A stretch of 8,005 nt of DNA from Planctomycetota bacterium (GTDB taxonomy: Bacteria > Planctomycetota > Phycisphaerae > Sedimentisphaerales > Anaerobacaceae): positions 1 to 8,005 of the forward strand of contig QNBZ01000046.1 in assembly GCA_003644295.1 (NCBI GenBank). Reading direction: 5' to 3'. Below the pieces are notes generated by a model. It was not told where the DNA came from. It saw only the letters and a list, made by a program, of their open reading frames with translations, and ran no database searches. Below are positions 1 to 6,429 of this stretch, in pieces (positions within the stretch are counted from its first letter, which is position 1; each line of letters opens with the position of its first letter). The translations under genes were made by a program, and so were the position numbers.

Positions 1-483
1 ACATACCTTACAAAAGCTGCAATAGTTGTAAAGAAAGACAGTTCCTTGACACTTTATCTGGGAAGAAGGGTTGTATCAAGGAATCCTAAGTTTGTTAACT
101 TCATTAACCGCACGAAGAAAGCTAAAAATCTTAAAATATACGGAGCTTCCAGCAGCAGATACAGAATCGGCTCTACGCAGGAATTCTACGGAACGGTTTA
201 CACCCCTAACGCATATCTTTATCTCCAGACTACCGGCGGTAACGACCTTTATGGCGCATTTACAGCAAGGAGGATTAGACAGTTCGGCAATGGCGATATT
301 CACTATGACTACGCCCTGAGCGGAGGAGCCGGCATCGCCAGCAGTACAGATACGTCCTACGCAATAAAGCGGTGGCAGGAGTGGATAAACAAACCTTCCA
401 TATCGCCAAAACCTGTACCGCCAAAACCTGTACCGGTAAAACCTGTACCAGTAAAACCTCTGCTGGCACAACCTGTGCGATAA
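1..483 (+). CDS. DUF7305/PilX-like surface or minor-pilin protein, C-terminal part
   Basis: This is the 3' end of a gene that is open in frame to the left edge (160 residues visible), so its true start lies outside the window. An internal TTG at 46 is not a convincing start because coding sequence continues upstream of it. The visible part resembles the C-terminal domain found in PilX-type pilus assembly proteins (DUF7305): a beta-rich stretch with FYGTVYTPNAYLYL, then YGAFTARRI, then the closing IHYDYAL. The last 30 or so residues are a low-complexity proline-rich tail of KPVP-type pentapeptides ending at the stop codon. The position upstream of pilM-pilQ on the same strand fits a minor pilin or pilus-associated surface protein, but that role is inferred. 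The family call rests on recalled motif resemblance. The N-terminus, which would show a prepilin or signal sequence, is missing. Confidence 0.68.
   Translation, partial: TYLTKAAIVVKKDSSLTLYLGRRVVSRNPKFVNFINRTKKAKNLKIYGASSSRYRIGSTQEFYGTVYTPNAYLYLQTTGGNDLYGAFTARRIRQFGNGDIHYDYALSGGAGIASSTDTSYAIKRWQEWINKPSISPKPVPPKPVPVKPVPVKPLLAQPVR
406..480 (+). repeat. 15-bp tandem repeat coding for a KPVP tail
   Basis: Five consecutive 15-bp units (starts 406, 421, 436, 451, 466) encode the pentapeptides PKPVP, PKPVP, VKPVP, VKPLL and AQPVR and run exactly to the TAA at 481. Units 1 and 2 are identical at the DNA level (CCAAAACCTGTACCG), and divergence increases toward the stop. The preceding codons, 391-405 (KPSIS), look like a further decayed unit. 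It is an in-frame minisatellite, so copy-number change would lengthen or shorten the tail without a frameshift. Confidence 0.85.
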
Positions 484-566
484 CAACCGATAACCATCGA
501 AAATCATCGAACTAAAACATCATCGTCTGTAAGTCCCGCTTGTAAGATACTTAAAATCCTTATCTA

Positions 567-602
567 TACGCCAAATTGCCAGTGCTTATAGGGCGTAGTT
601 TT
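567..602 (+). terminator. candidate stem-loop after the DUF7305-like gene
   Basis: TACGCC (567-572) can pair with GGCGTA (592-597) around a 19-nt loop, followed by GTTTT. An outer pair, CTTAAAA (550-556) with TTTTAAG (599-605), could extend the structure across an asymmetric internal loop. This lies in the 202-bp spacer between the DUF7305-like gene and pilM and could separate their transcripts. The stem is short, the loop is large and the T-run is only four, so it is a weak candidate. I see no convincing promoter for pilM in the rest of the spacer. Confidence 0.25.
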
Positions 603-685
603 AAGATAGCTAAACCGCCCTGTTAGCGCTCATATATTGGTATTTCCACGTAAAACAGCCATCCTTTCAAGCCGATATTAGAGCA

Positions 686-1759
686 ATGATTAAAGCATTG
701 AAAGAGATGAACTGGAAGCGACTGTTCAGTATCAGACAGGATGAAGTTTCAGGGTTGGACATTGGCTCATCGTCAGTAAAAATGGTTCAACTTCACAAAA
801 ACGGCGCCGGCTGGACGGTTACGGCGGCTGGCGCAGTTGACATCGCCGGCGCCGATGAAGACGATGATAATCACAAAGAAATAAACACTGTCAAGGCAAT
901 TGGCGACTGCCTCGAGTTAACAGGAATTCAGACCAAATCAGCGGTTTGCGGTGTGTGCGGCCCGGAAACGGCGGTGCGTTATTTCGAGTTTCCTGTATTG
1001 CCGCAGAACGAGATAGACGGAGCTGTTCGTCTTGAAGCCGAGCAGGTCTGCCCGTTCGGCATCGACCAGAGCGCAGTCGATTATCAATTGATACCAAACC
1101 GGGCCGATAGCATCAGCGGTATTTTGGTAGCGGCCACGAATAAGCTGCTCGAAAGAAAAAGTCAGCTTGCTAAAGGAGCTTGTCTTAATGATGTTATAAC
1201 GGACGTGGATGGATTGGCGCTTTTGAATTGCTTTAGTGAATGCGGGGCACGCCAAGCCGGCAGGACTACGGCAATCCTGGACGTAGGCGGCTCTTATACA
1301 AATCTGGCGATTATGGACGATAACGATTTACCATTTATTCGCGACATTGTGTATGGCGGCGATGATATTATTAACAGAATCGCAGCCGACAATTATATTT
1401 CCAAAGAAACTGTTCGCGGAAATCTGTTCGGAAACGAAGTTTCAAGTGAATACCAATTAGAACTTGGTGATAGTTTGGCCGCTGCCTGTAAAAATTTGAT
1501 TGTAGAGGTTGCTGAAACATTGCGCTACTACGCAGCCCAGACGAAATCGCCTCCTGTCAAAGAGATGTTTTTATGCGGCGGTTTTTCCCTGGCTAAGGGC
1601 TTTGCGGAGTTGATGGATGAACAGCTTGCCGTGGACGTAGTTCCGTGGAATCCATTTGAAAAAATGGGCTGTAACAGCGCAACCGTTCAGGATACGCTGC
1701 GCAAGAACGGCCCTGCGATGGTGGTGGCAGCCGGCCTTGCGATGAGGGATACGAGATGA
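686..1759 (+). CDS. pilM: PilM-like type IV pilus inner-membrane complex ATPase-fold protein
   Basis: A 357-residue actin-like (FtsA/PilM superfamily) cytoplasmic protein, expected to bind the cytoplasmic N-terminus of PilN and organise the pilus inner-membrane platform. The nucleotide-fold motifs are in order: phosphate-1 GLDIGSSSVK (residues 23-32), phosphate-2 ILDVGGSYTNLAI (197-209), and the adenosine-type LCGGFSLAKG (296-305). Also typical of PilM are FPVLPQNEIDGAVRLEAEQ (102-120), the NPFEKM segment (322-327) and the closing VVAAGLAMR. Length is normal for the family (about 350). The start is uncertain: ATG 686 has no clear Shine-Dalgarno, and ATG 707 (residue 8) has only a purine run placed too close. 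The stop overlaps the pilN start by 4 bp, indicating translational coupling. It is the first of five same-strand cluster genes. Confidence 0.93.
   Translation: MIKALKEMNWKRLFSIRQDEVSGLDIGSSSVKMVQLHKNGAGWTVTAAGAVDIAGADEDDDNHKEINTVKAIGDCLELTGIQTKSAVCGVCGPETAVRYFEFPVLPQNEIDGAVRLEAEQVCPFGIDQSAVDYQLIPNRADSISGILVAATNKLLERKSQLAKGACLNDVITDVDGLALLNCFSECGARQAGRTTAILDVGGSYTNLAIMDDNDLPFIRDIVYGGDDIINRIAADNYISKETVRGNLFGNEVSSEYQLELGDSLAAACKNLIVEVAETLRYYAAQTKSPPVKEMFLCGGFSLAKGFAELMDEQLAVDVVPWNPFEKMGCNSATVQDTLRKNGPAMVVAAGLAMRDTR
1744..1749 (+). promoter_or_regulatory. Shine-Dalgarno for pilN inside pilM
   Basis: GAGGGA lies 6 nt before the pilN ATG at 1756, within the last codons of pilM. It supports ATG 1756 as the pilN start despite the 4-bp ATGA overlap. 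It is the clearest ribosome binding site of the pilus cluster. Confidence 0.55.
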
Positions 1760-2400
1760 TATTCAGGATAGATTTATTAAAAGGCAGAGGCATTCCGGCA
1801 AAGACCAGGCCTGTGGGCCTGGCTATCACATCAGTAACATTTGCTGTGCCTGTGATTATTGCTATAGCAATGCTCGGTAGTTATCTGCACGACAGAATCA
1901 CTATATCCGTACAAAGGCAGGCAACAGCCAATTATGAGGAAAAGATTGACGAGCTGTTCGATGCCGTGGAAGTGTGCAAATCATTTGAGAAAACCAGAGA
2001 TATTATCAACGACTGCTTGTCGGAAGTATCGTCTTCCATCATCAGACATACTCAATGGTCGCCTGTTTTGGCGACAATAGCGAAGAACATCCCGGATTCA
2101 GCAGCCCTGACAGGTCTTGAAGTAAGGCGGCATTTTGTTAAAAGAAGAACCGGCGGAGAAGATGCAGCAGCGGAAGCGGCTGAGATTACTGTCCCCGTGA
2201 ACCGACTGCAAATGGACGTCATAGCGAATTCACGCTGGGACGGCGACGGAGCGGTCAGAGACTTTCGGGAACGCCTTCGCTTTTCAAGCATTCTCGGGCC
2301 AAAGCTGGAGGACATCCGTGTTTCGCAGAAAACAGATACATTCAACGGAAGGGATGTTGTTTCTTATAAGATGGACTGCATTTTCAAGCCGGAATTATAG
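1756..2400 (+). CDS. pilN: PilN-like type IV pilus inner-membrane protein
   Basis: A 214-residue bitopic protein with a short cytoplasmic N-terminus, one membrane segment (about residues 20-42), a predicted coiled coil (about 48-90) and a periplasmic alpha/beta domain. The segment WSPVLATIAKNIPDSAALTG (101-120) matches the usual PilN pattern of a helix followed by a P-x-x-(A/V)-x-L-T turn. In characterised PilN proteins an N-terminal INLLP motif inserts into PilM. Here the equivalent appears as RIDLLKGRGIP (4-14), recognisable but degenerate. PilN is expected to pair with PilO in the periplasm. The gene is coupled to pilM by the ATGA overlap and stops 10 bp before pilO. A GspL C-terminal-like role is the structural equivalent in type II secretion, but the separate PilM makes the pilus naming better. 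The charged stretch RRTGGEDAAAEAAE (130-143) looks like a flexible loop. Confidence 0.86.
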   Translation: MIFRIDLLKGRGIPAKTRPVGLAITSVTFAVPVIIAIAMLGSYLHDRITISVQRQATANYEEKIDELFDAVEVCKSFEKTRDIINDCLSEVSSSIIRHTQWSPVLATIAKNIPDSAALTGLEVRRHFVKRRTGGEDAAAEAAEITVPVNRLQMDVIANSRWDGDGAVRDFRERLRFSSILGPKLEDIRVSQKTDTFNGRDVVSYKMDCIFKPEL

Positions 2401-2410
2401 AAAGTTTTTT

Positions 2411-2983
2411 ATGAACTCGATTTATAAAAAATATCTTACGACAATAGTTTTAATATGGTCGGGCTGCTTTATATTGTTCCTGCTCGGCTATATTCTTGTG
2501 CTGGCCCCACAGGAAAAAACTAAAAATCGTATCGAAAGACAGCTTGCTGAAAAGGAACGGATTTACAATTCCGCATTGCAAACAACTCGAACAGGAACGA
2601 AGCTAAAGTTAAATGAACAAATCGAACTTATGCGGAACAACTTAAGAGATTTTGTCGTTGATTTCGAAGATTCAGCTAATTTAACATTCGATATAAGCCA
2701 ACTTGCTAATGAGAGAAAAATTACTTCGTTTAGTATCGAAACCGAGAACGCTGCCGGCGACTCAGCCGTTCCCGATTGCAACTATATATGCGAGAACCGC
2801 TTTGACGTCGCTTTTACTGTCGGTGATTTTAACCAGTTTGCCAGCTTTCTGAACGCTCTGGAGAGGCATCGGCCGGTTATCTTTGTAGATGAATTCGCAA
2901 TAACCCGCTCGGACAGCGATGGTTCAGCCCATCGGGTAAGTATGACTCTGTCGGTCTTTGTCAGAAAGCAGCAGGACAGCTAA
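2411..2983 (+). CDS. pilO: PilO-like type IV pilus inner-membrane protein
   Basis: A 190-residue bitopic protein: membrane segment about residues 10-32, coiled coil about 34-80, then a ferredoxin-like periplasmic domain. The domain ends with the PilO/GspM-type pattern FDVAFTVGDFNQFASFLNAL (131-150), a following strand VIFVDEFAITR, and the last strand RVSMTLSVFVRK. The gene order PilM-PilN-PilO supports the call, since PilN and PilO form a heterodimer. ATG 2411 was chosen because it puts the membrane helix at the N-terminus and starts 10 bp after pilN. An in-frame start at 2318 would lie inside pilN and add an implausible 31-residue leader. The only upstream purine-rich ribosome-binding candidate is AGAAAG, so translation may depend partly on coupling to pilN. 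Confidence 0.86.
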   Translation: MNSIYKKYLTTIVLIWSGCFILFLLGYILVLAPQEKTKNRIERQLAEKERIYNSALQTTRTGTKLKLNEQIELMRNNLRDFVVDFEDSANLTFDISQLANERKITSFSIETENAAGDSAVPDCNYICENRFDVAFTVGDFNQFASFLNALERHRPVIFVDEFAITRSDSDGSAHRVSMTLSVFVRKQQDS

Positions 2984-2989
2984 AAGAAA

Positions 2990-3017
2990 ATGATTATCGA
3001 TTATTGATTATTTGGAA
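2990..3017 (+). repeat. heptad array abutting the PilP/GspC-like start codon
   Basis: Three 7-bp units ending in GATTA (ATGATTA at 2990, TCGATTA at 2997, TTGATTA at 3004) plus a diverged fourth unit, TTTGGAA, fill nearly the whole 34-bp spacer. The ATG at 3018 begins exactly where the fifth unit would. The first 20 bases (2987-3006) recur with one mismatch on the opposite strand at 7643-7662. Confidence 0.7.
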
Positions 3018-3512
3018 ATGAGAATAATAGCAATAGCAAATATATGGAAAAAGATAAGCGACAATTTCTTTACGCCGCAACATAGCGTTGGAAGTGTAGG
3101 GCAAAAGACAGCAGCGCTGCTGATTCCGTTGCTTTTTATTGCCTTGGTTTTTGTGTCCGTTCGGCTCTTCAGCACACATTGGCCGGGGACGACAGAGGCA
3201 CGGACTGTCAGCACAGAAGTTTCTTCGGCTGTTGTCGATTCCGGCGATAAAATTAACTGGGAAATTCCGGAACTTTATCCGACAACGCTTCGCGACCCTA
3301 TGCAGTTCGGCTCGGCAAAGAGCGGAATCAATGACGGCAATCTGATTGTCAGGGGTATTGTTTATAGCGAAGATAACCCGTCTGCGATTATTGATTCTCA
3401 AATACGCCGCGAGGGCGACAAGGTCGCTGGTGCGGTTATCACAAAAATAAACAGAAACAGTGTTGAGTTTGAAATGAACGGAAAAAAGTGGACGCAAAAG
3501 GTGCAGCGTTAA
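3018..3512 (+). CDS. PilP/GspC-like bitopic bridging protein
   Basis: A 164-residue protein likely to link the PilN-PilO assembly to the secretin. It has a cytoplasmic N-terminus, one membrane helix (about residues 32-50), a linker rich in T, S and E, and a small C-terminal beta domain. That domain starts at LRDPMQFG (91-98) and contains LIVRGIVYSEDNPSAIIDSQ (109-128), GDKVAGAVITKI (133-144) and a terminal strand, the pattern of the PilP domain and of the GspC homology region. Its position between pilO and pilQ is that of PilP. Unlike typical PilP it has no lipobox; the membrane anchor is GspC-like, but there is no PDZ or coiled-coil tail as in many GspC proteins. ATG 3018 is preferred; an in-frame TTG at 3012 would add two residues. 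The spacer before it is occupied by a heptad repeat and has no normal ribosome binding site. Confidence 0.76.
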   Translation: MRIIAIANIWKKISDNFFTPQHSVGSVGQKTAALLIPLLFIALVFVSVRLFSTHWPGTTEARTVSTEVSSAVVDSGDKINWEIPELYPTTLRDPMQFGSAKSGINDGNLIVRGIVYSEDNPSAIIDSQIRREGDKVAGAVITKINRNSVEFEMNGKKWTQKVQR

Positions 3513-3514
3513 AT

Positions 3515-3574
3515 TAGTTCGTAGTTCATAGTTGATTGTTCATCGATGAACAAAAAACAATGAACAATGAACAA
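3515..3574 (+). repeat. symmetric 4+4 inverted heptad array upstream of the secretin
   Basis: Sixty bases divide into four 7-bp units (starts 3515, 3522, 3529, 3536), a central TCGA (3543-3546) and four complementary 7-bp units (3547, 3554, 3561, 3568). Left units are TAGTT-type, with TTGTTCA nearest the centre. Right units are TGAACAA, one of them decayed to AAAACAA. The centre is a perfect 18-bp palindrome, TTGTTCATCGATGAACAA (3536-3553). GATTGTTCAT (3534-3543) can alternatively pair with ATGAACAATC (3567-3576). It occupies most of the 85-bp spacer before pilQ. Confidence 0.85.
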
Positions 3575-3597
3575 TCGTTTTAAGAGTGATGTGTTTT

Positions 3598-5034
3598 ATG
3601 AAAAAACGTAGTGGAAGAAAGCTCCTGACACTTTTTGTACTTGCTGTAACGGTCTGCACCGCTGCCGCCGCCGATGACCCTAATAAGGGCGCTGCGAAGA
3701 AAGAGGTTCTGACCACGCTTGAGCAAAAGATGCAGAGAAAGATAAGCGTCGATTTCATAGATCTGCCCATAGAGGATGTAATAAGAATGATGGCCGAGCA
3801 GGCGGACGTGGATATAATCATAAGCCCAAAGGTTGCCGGAAATGTAACCGCTACTCTTACGGATGTACCGCTGGCAGAGGCACTGGAAAATATTCTCGCC
3901 GCCCACGACTATGGCTATGTAGTGGGTAAGAATATGATAAGAATAGCTCCGCTCGAAGAGATTGCCGAGGGTGAAAGCTCCCTTACCAGCAGAATTTATC
4001 GGGTTACTTACGCAGACGTCGAAGCGGTGGAAGAGTCGCTGAAGAATTTCATCTCCAGTCGCGGCTCGATATCATCCAATAAAGAAACCAGCAATATAAT
4101 CGTTACCGATACCGAGGCCAAAATCAAGGCGATAGACACATTTATTGACGAAATTGACCGTATGACCCCTCAGATATTGGTTGAGGCGAGAATTTACGAC
4201 ATAACCAGCAAGGACAGACTCGACCTTGGCGTCGAATGGCAGGGCGGCAGAAATACCACCTATGACGCTGCCGGCGGAATAATGGGAGTAGGCACAAACC
4301 CCGGCAGCGGCAGAATTGACCCGTTTATTACCGGGCTGTTTAGCGGAGCAACCAACAAAACATCAGGTACATCCGGCGCTATTCGAGTTGGCTGGCTCAA
4401 CCCGGCTATTGACGTCGATGCGGTATTAAAAGCTCAACAGAATGTTATCAATGCCAAGCTGCTTGCCAATCCGAGGATTCTGGTGCTTGATAATGAGACC
4501 GCCCTAATCAAGATAGTTTCTGAAGTACCTTACATAGAGCTTACCGAGACATCCGATGGCGGCAGTATGGGCACGACCAACTTCAGGGAAATCGGCGTCA
4601 AACTTGAAGTTAAGCCGCATTTTACACGGGACAAAATGATAAAACTCCAACTGAATCCTGAATTCAGTGTCCAGACAGGCACGGTAGAGGTCGGCAAAAC
4701 CGCAGGGGAGTATCCCCAGCCGGTAGTTGACAGACGCGAGGCCAGCACAACATTGCTAATCAGGGACGGCCAGACCGTTGTTTTAGGTGGACTTCGCAAG
4801 AAAGAAGTTACAAAGCAGACCAATAAAATACCGCTGCTCGGCGATTTGCCTCTGGCTGGTATCCTGTTCAGATTCGATGGCGAAGACACCGTTACAAGCG
4901 AACTGGTTGTTTTCGTAACGCCCTGGATTATCAAACAGCCGACTATGTCTGAAATCGAGCAAAAGCAATTCGGAGAAACTAATTTCAGCGGGCCTGATAT
5001 TACTTACACCAGAGCCGAGAAGGCTGAGAAATAA
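3598..5034 (+). CDS. pilQ: Type IV pilus / type II-like outer-membrane secretin
   Basis: A 478-residue secretin, expected to form the multimeric outer-membrane channel for the pilus or secreted pseudopilus. It has a signal peptide (about residues 1-24, basic MKKRSGRK, hydrophobic core, AAA cleavage region). Next comes an N0/STN-like domain (about 48-117, with VDFIDLPIEDVIRMMAEQAD), one N1/NolW-like domain (about 131-188, ending IIVTDTEAKIKAIDTFIDEI), and the secretin barrel domain (about 192-446). The barrel carries PQILVEARIYDIT, LLANPRILVLDNETA and the hallmark end VVLGGLR...KIPLLGDLPLAGILFR...SELVVFVTPWII. No AMIN domain is present and only one N1 module, so it is short for PilQ. C20 lacks a proper lipobox (V at -1), so a lipoprotein is unlikely. 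ATG 3598 was chosen over GTG 3586 and ATG 3589 because it gives a clean signal peptide. An S-domain-like pilotin site is not obvious in the charged C-terminus. Confidence 0.92.
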   Translation: MKKRSGRKLLTLFVLAVTVCTAAAADDPNKGAAKKEVLTTLEQKMQRKISVDFIDLPIEDVIRMMAEQADVDIIISPKVAGNVTATLTDVPLAEALENILAAHDYGYVVGKNMIRIAPLEEIAEGESSLTSRIYRVTYADVEAVEESLKNFISSRGSISSNKETSNIIVTDTEAKIKAIDTFIDEIDRMTPQILVEARIYDITSKDRLDLGVEWQGGRNTTYDAAGGIMGVGTNPGSGRIDPFITGLFSGATNKTSGTSGAIRVGWLNPAIDVDAVLKAQQNVINAKLLANPRILVLDNETALIKIVSEVPYIELTETSDGGSMGTTNFREIGVKLEVKPHFTRDKMIKLQLNPEFSVQTGTVEVGKTAGEYPQPVVDRREASTTLLIRDGQTVVLGGLRKKEVTKQTNKIPLLGDLPLAGILFRFDGEDTVTSELVVFVTPWIIKQPTMSEIEQKQFGETNFSGPDITYTRAEKAEK

Positions 5035-5035
5035 T

Positions 5036-5070
5036 CGTCCGCCGGGCTTTCAGCGACGGGCGTTTCTTCT
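5036..5070 (+). terminator. candidate terminator between convergent units
   Basis: CGTCCG (5036-5041) can pair with CGGGCG (5057-5062), including one G·U pair, around a 15-nt loop. TTTCTTCT follows. It begins one base after the pilQ stop and runs into the 3' end of the opposite MFS gene, so it would end the pilus transcript inside the convergent gene. The stem is only 6 bp, so confidence is low. Confidence 0.3.
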
Positions 5071-6429
5071 TGTACTTCCCATAAACGGCCCGAACATATT
5101 CCGCAGCGGGCGCGTAACAAAAGCTATCACCTGCATCGTGGGAGTGTCCTTCTTCGACTTCAACTTCCTTCGCAGCAAATGCGGCAGGATAAACATCACC
5201 GCCGAGATAATAAAAAGAAAGTGATAATTGTTAATTGTCTTTGCGGAAAGTTGAAAACTGATGTTGTTTGTTAATTTGAGAAACAGTCCGCCAAACAGCG
5301 GCGCTATGCCGACGGTAATAATTGCGATGACGTTGATGATATTGATTTGATTTTGCTTGTTGGCAGGGACAGCATGCATAATGTAGCGGGTCTGTGCGAT
5401 TCCATTGCCACTGTTGAATACACTCCAGAAGAAGAACAATCCGAATACGAAAACGGCACTAAAGGCACTCTTTCCAACAAAGAGCCACAACATTGTAAAT
5501 ACCGCTATCCCGATATGGGAGATACTGAAGATGGAGTGATTGCCGAACTTATCGGCCAGTTTTCCCCAGAATCGCAGCGAAACGATTGCTCCCAGGGCTA
5601 CCATCGAAGTCGCTGCAAGAATGAAGCCGTCGCCGTAGCCGATGTCTTTGAGGAATTTGATTTTGAACGGCTCGGCTATTACCAGTGCGAACATATAACT
5701 AATTATGTACAGAACCAGCTGACGCAATTGCTCTGCCCGCAGGACTTCGCGAAATCTTGCAAATATGCTGAGCTTTTTTGAAACGGCTTGTGGAACGGGA
5801 TTTTCCGCCATACCAAAAACGGTCAGCAATCTGATAGTGAAAGCGATAAATGCGACTATGAAAATAACCTCAAATTTCCACCAGTCCGGCTCTTTTCCGA
5901 GAAACCACGCAACCAGAAGCAAAGTTATAAAGCTGGACGTCTGCCACGCTACCCGCAGATTGGCAAAGAACCTTCCGGTTATTCGGCGTGGCACAATATC
6001 CTGTAAAAGCGGAAACCAGCCGGTGTGTCCGAGCGCATCAGCGGCGGTACGAAGAAATATCGTTGTGAGGATTAAAATAAGGCACGCATTTGCAGACCAG
6101 CGGTTCACCAGAAACGGCAAAAAGAAAAGTGGAATGATGAAAAGCGTAGATACTACCAACCAGAATATAAGAATTTTACGTTTGCCGTGTTTCTCGATAG
6201 CCGACATCGTAAAGATGCCAAACGCCCAAGGGCCGAACATTGCAAAACTGAGCATACCCAGAAATACTTCAGTTGCGCCGAGTTTCAGCGCAACAAGGGT
6301 CAAGACGTTACCGCCTATACAGATAGCTCCAATAAGGGTATGTACAGCCCAGATATAGACGTAGCGCATACTTCGGCGGCGCTGTTTGGGAGTGATTCGG
6401 ACGGCAGTGCGATTTTCGGTACTACGCAT
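5050..6429 (-). CDS. Major facilitator superfamily transporter
   Basis: A 459-residue inner-membrane protein with about twelve hydrophobic segments in two halves separated by a charged central loop (about residues 210-235), the layout of the MFS. The loop between segments 2 and 3 carries IEKHGKRKIL (78-87), a degenerate version of MFS motif A. The second half repeats it better as GKLADKFGN (289-297). A segment, FPLLQDIVPRRITGRFFANL (139-158), sits after helix 4 and recalls the PxxxRGR/F motifs of some MFS subgroups. No substrate can be assigned. The start at 6429 overlaps the upstream MscS-family gene by 8 bp and leaves a strongly basic 20-residue cytoplasmic leader. The alternative is Met21 (6369). 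The upstream sequence contains only a weak GAAGAAGAA ribosome-binding candidate, consistent with translational coupling. The stop faces the pilQ stop across 15 bp. Confidence 0.88.
   Translation of the reverse strand: MRSTENRTAVRITPKQRRRSMRYVYIWAVHTLIGAICIGGNVLTLVALKLGATEVFLGMLSFAMFGPWAFGIFTMSAIEKHGKRKILIFWLVVSTLFIIPLFFLPFLVNRWSANACLILILTTIFLRTAADALGHTGWFPLLQDIVPRRITGRFFANLRVAWQTSSFITLLLVAWFLGKEPDWWKFEVIFIVAFIAFTIRLLTVFGMAENPVPQAVSKKLSIFARFREVLRAEQLRQLVLYIISYMFALVIAEPFKIKFLKDIGYGDGFILAATSMVALGAIVSLRFWGKLADKFGNHSIFSISHIGIAVFTMLWLFVGKSAFSAVFVFGLFFFWSVFNSGNGIAQTRYIMHAVPANKQNQINIINVIAIITVGIAPLFGGLFLKLTNNISFQLSAKTINNYHFLFIISAVMFILPHLLRRKLKSKKDTPTMQVIAFVTRPLRNMFGPFMGSTRRNARR

Noticed and set aside
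406..480. TonB-type proline-rich linker
   Set aside because: PKPVP runs recall TonB, but the preceding sequence is a DUF7305-like domain and the tail ends directly at a stop codon with no TonB C-terminal domain.
76..507. Minus-strand ORF of 143 residues opposite the DUF7305-like gene
   Set aside because: The + strand frame shows coherent DUF7305-like motifs and an in-frame 15-bp repeat. The antisense translation is biased (R/Y/F-rich repeats from the same DNA) with no recognisable domain.
2318..2410. Upstream in-frame extension of pilO starting at 2318
   Set aside because: It would overlap the pilN C-terminus by more than 80 bases and add 31 residues before the membrane helix. ATG 2411 gives the normal PilO topology.
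3586..3597. GTG 3586 or ATG 3589 as secretin start
   Set aside because: They add MMCF or MCF before a textbook basic signal-peptide start, and the AAGAG purine run (3582-3586) is better spaced for ATG 3598.
3598..3670. Lipoprotein signal in the secretin (Cys20)
   Set aside because: The residue before Cys is Val instead of Gly/Ala/Ser, and a better signal peptidase I site (AAA-A) follows.
5347..6358. Plus-strand ORFs of 144 and 197 residues inside the MFS gene
   Set aside because: They lie antisense to a clear 12-helix MFS protein, have no domain or ribosome binding site, and their composition is what a reverse-read membrane gene gives.
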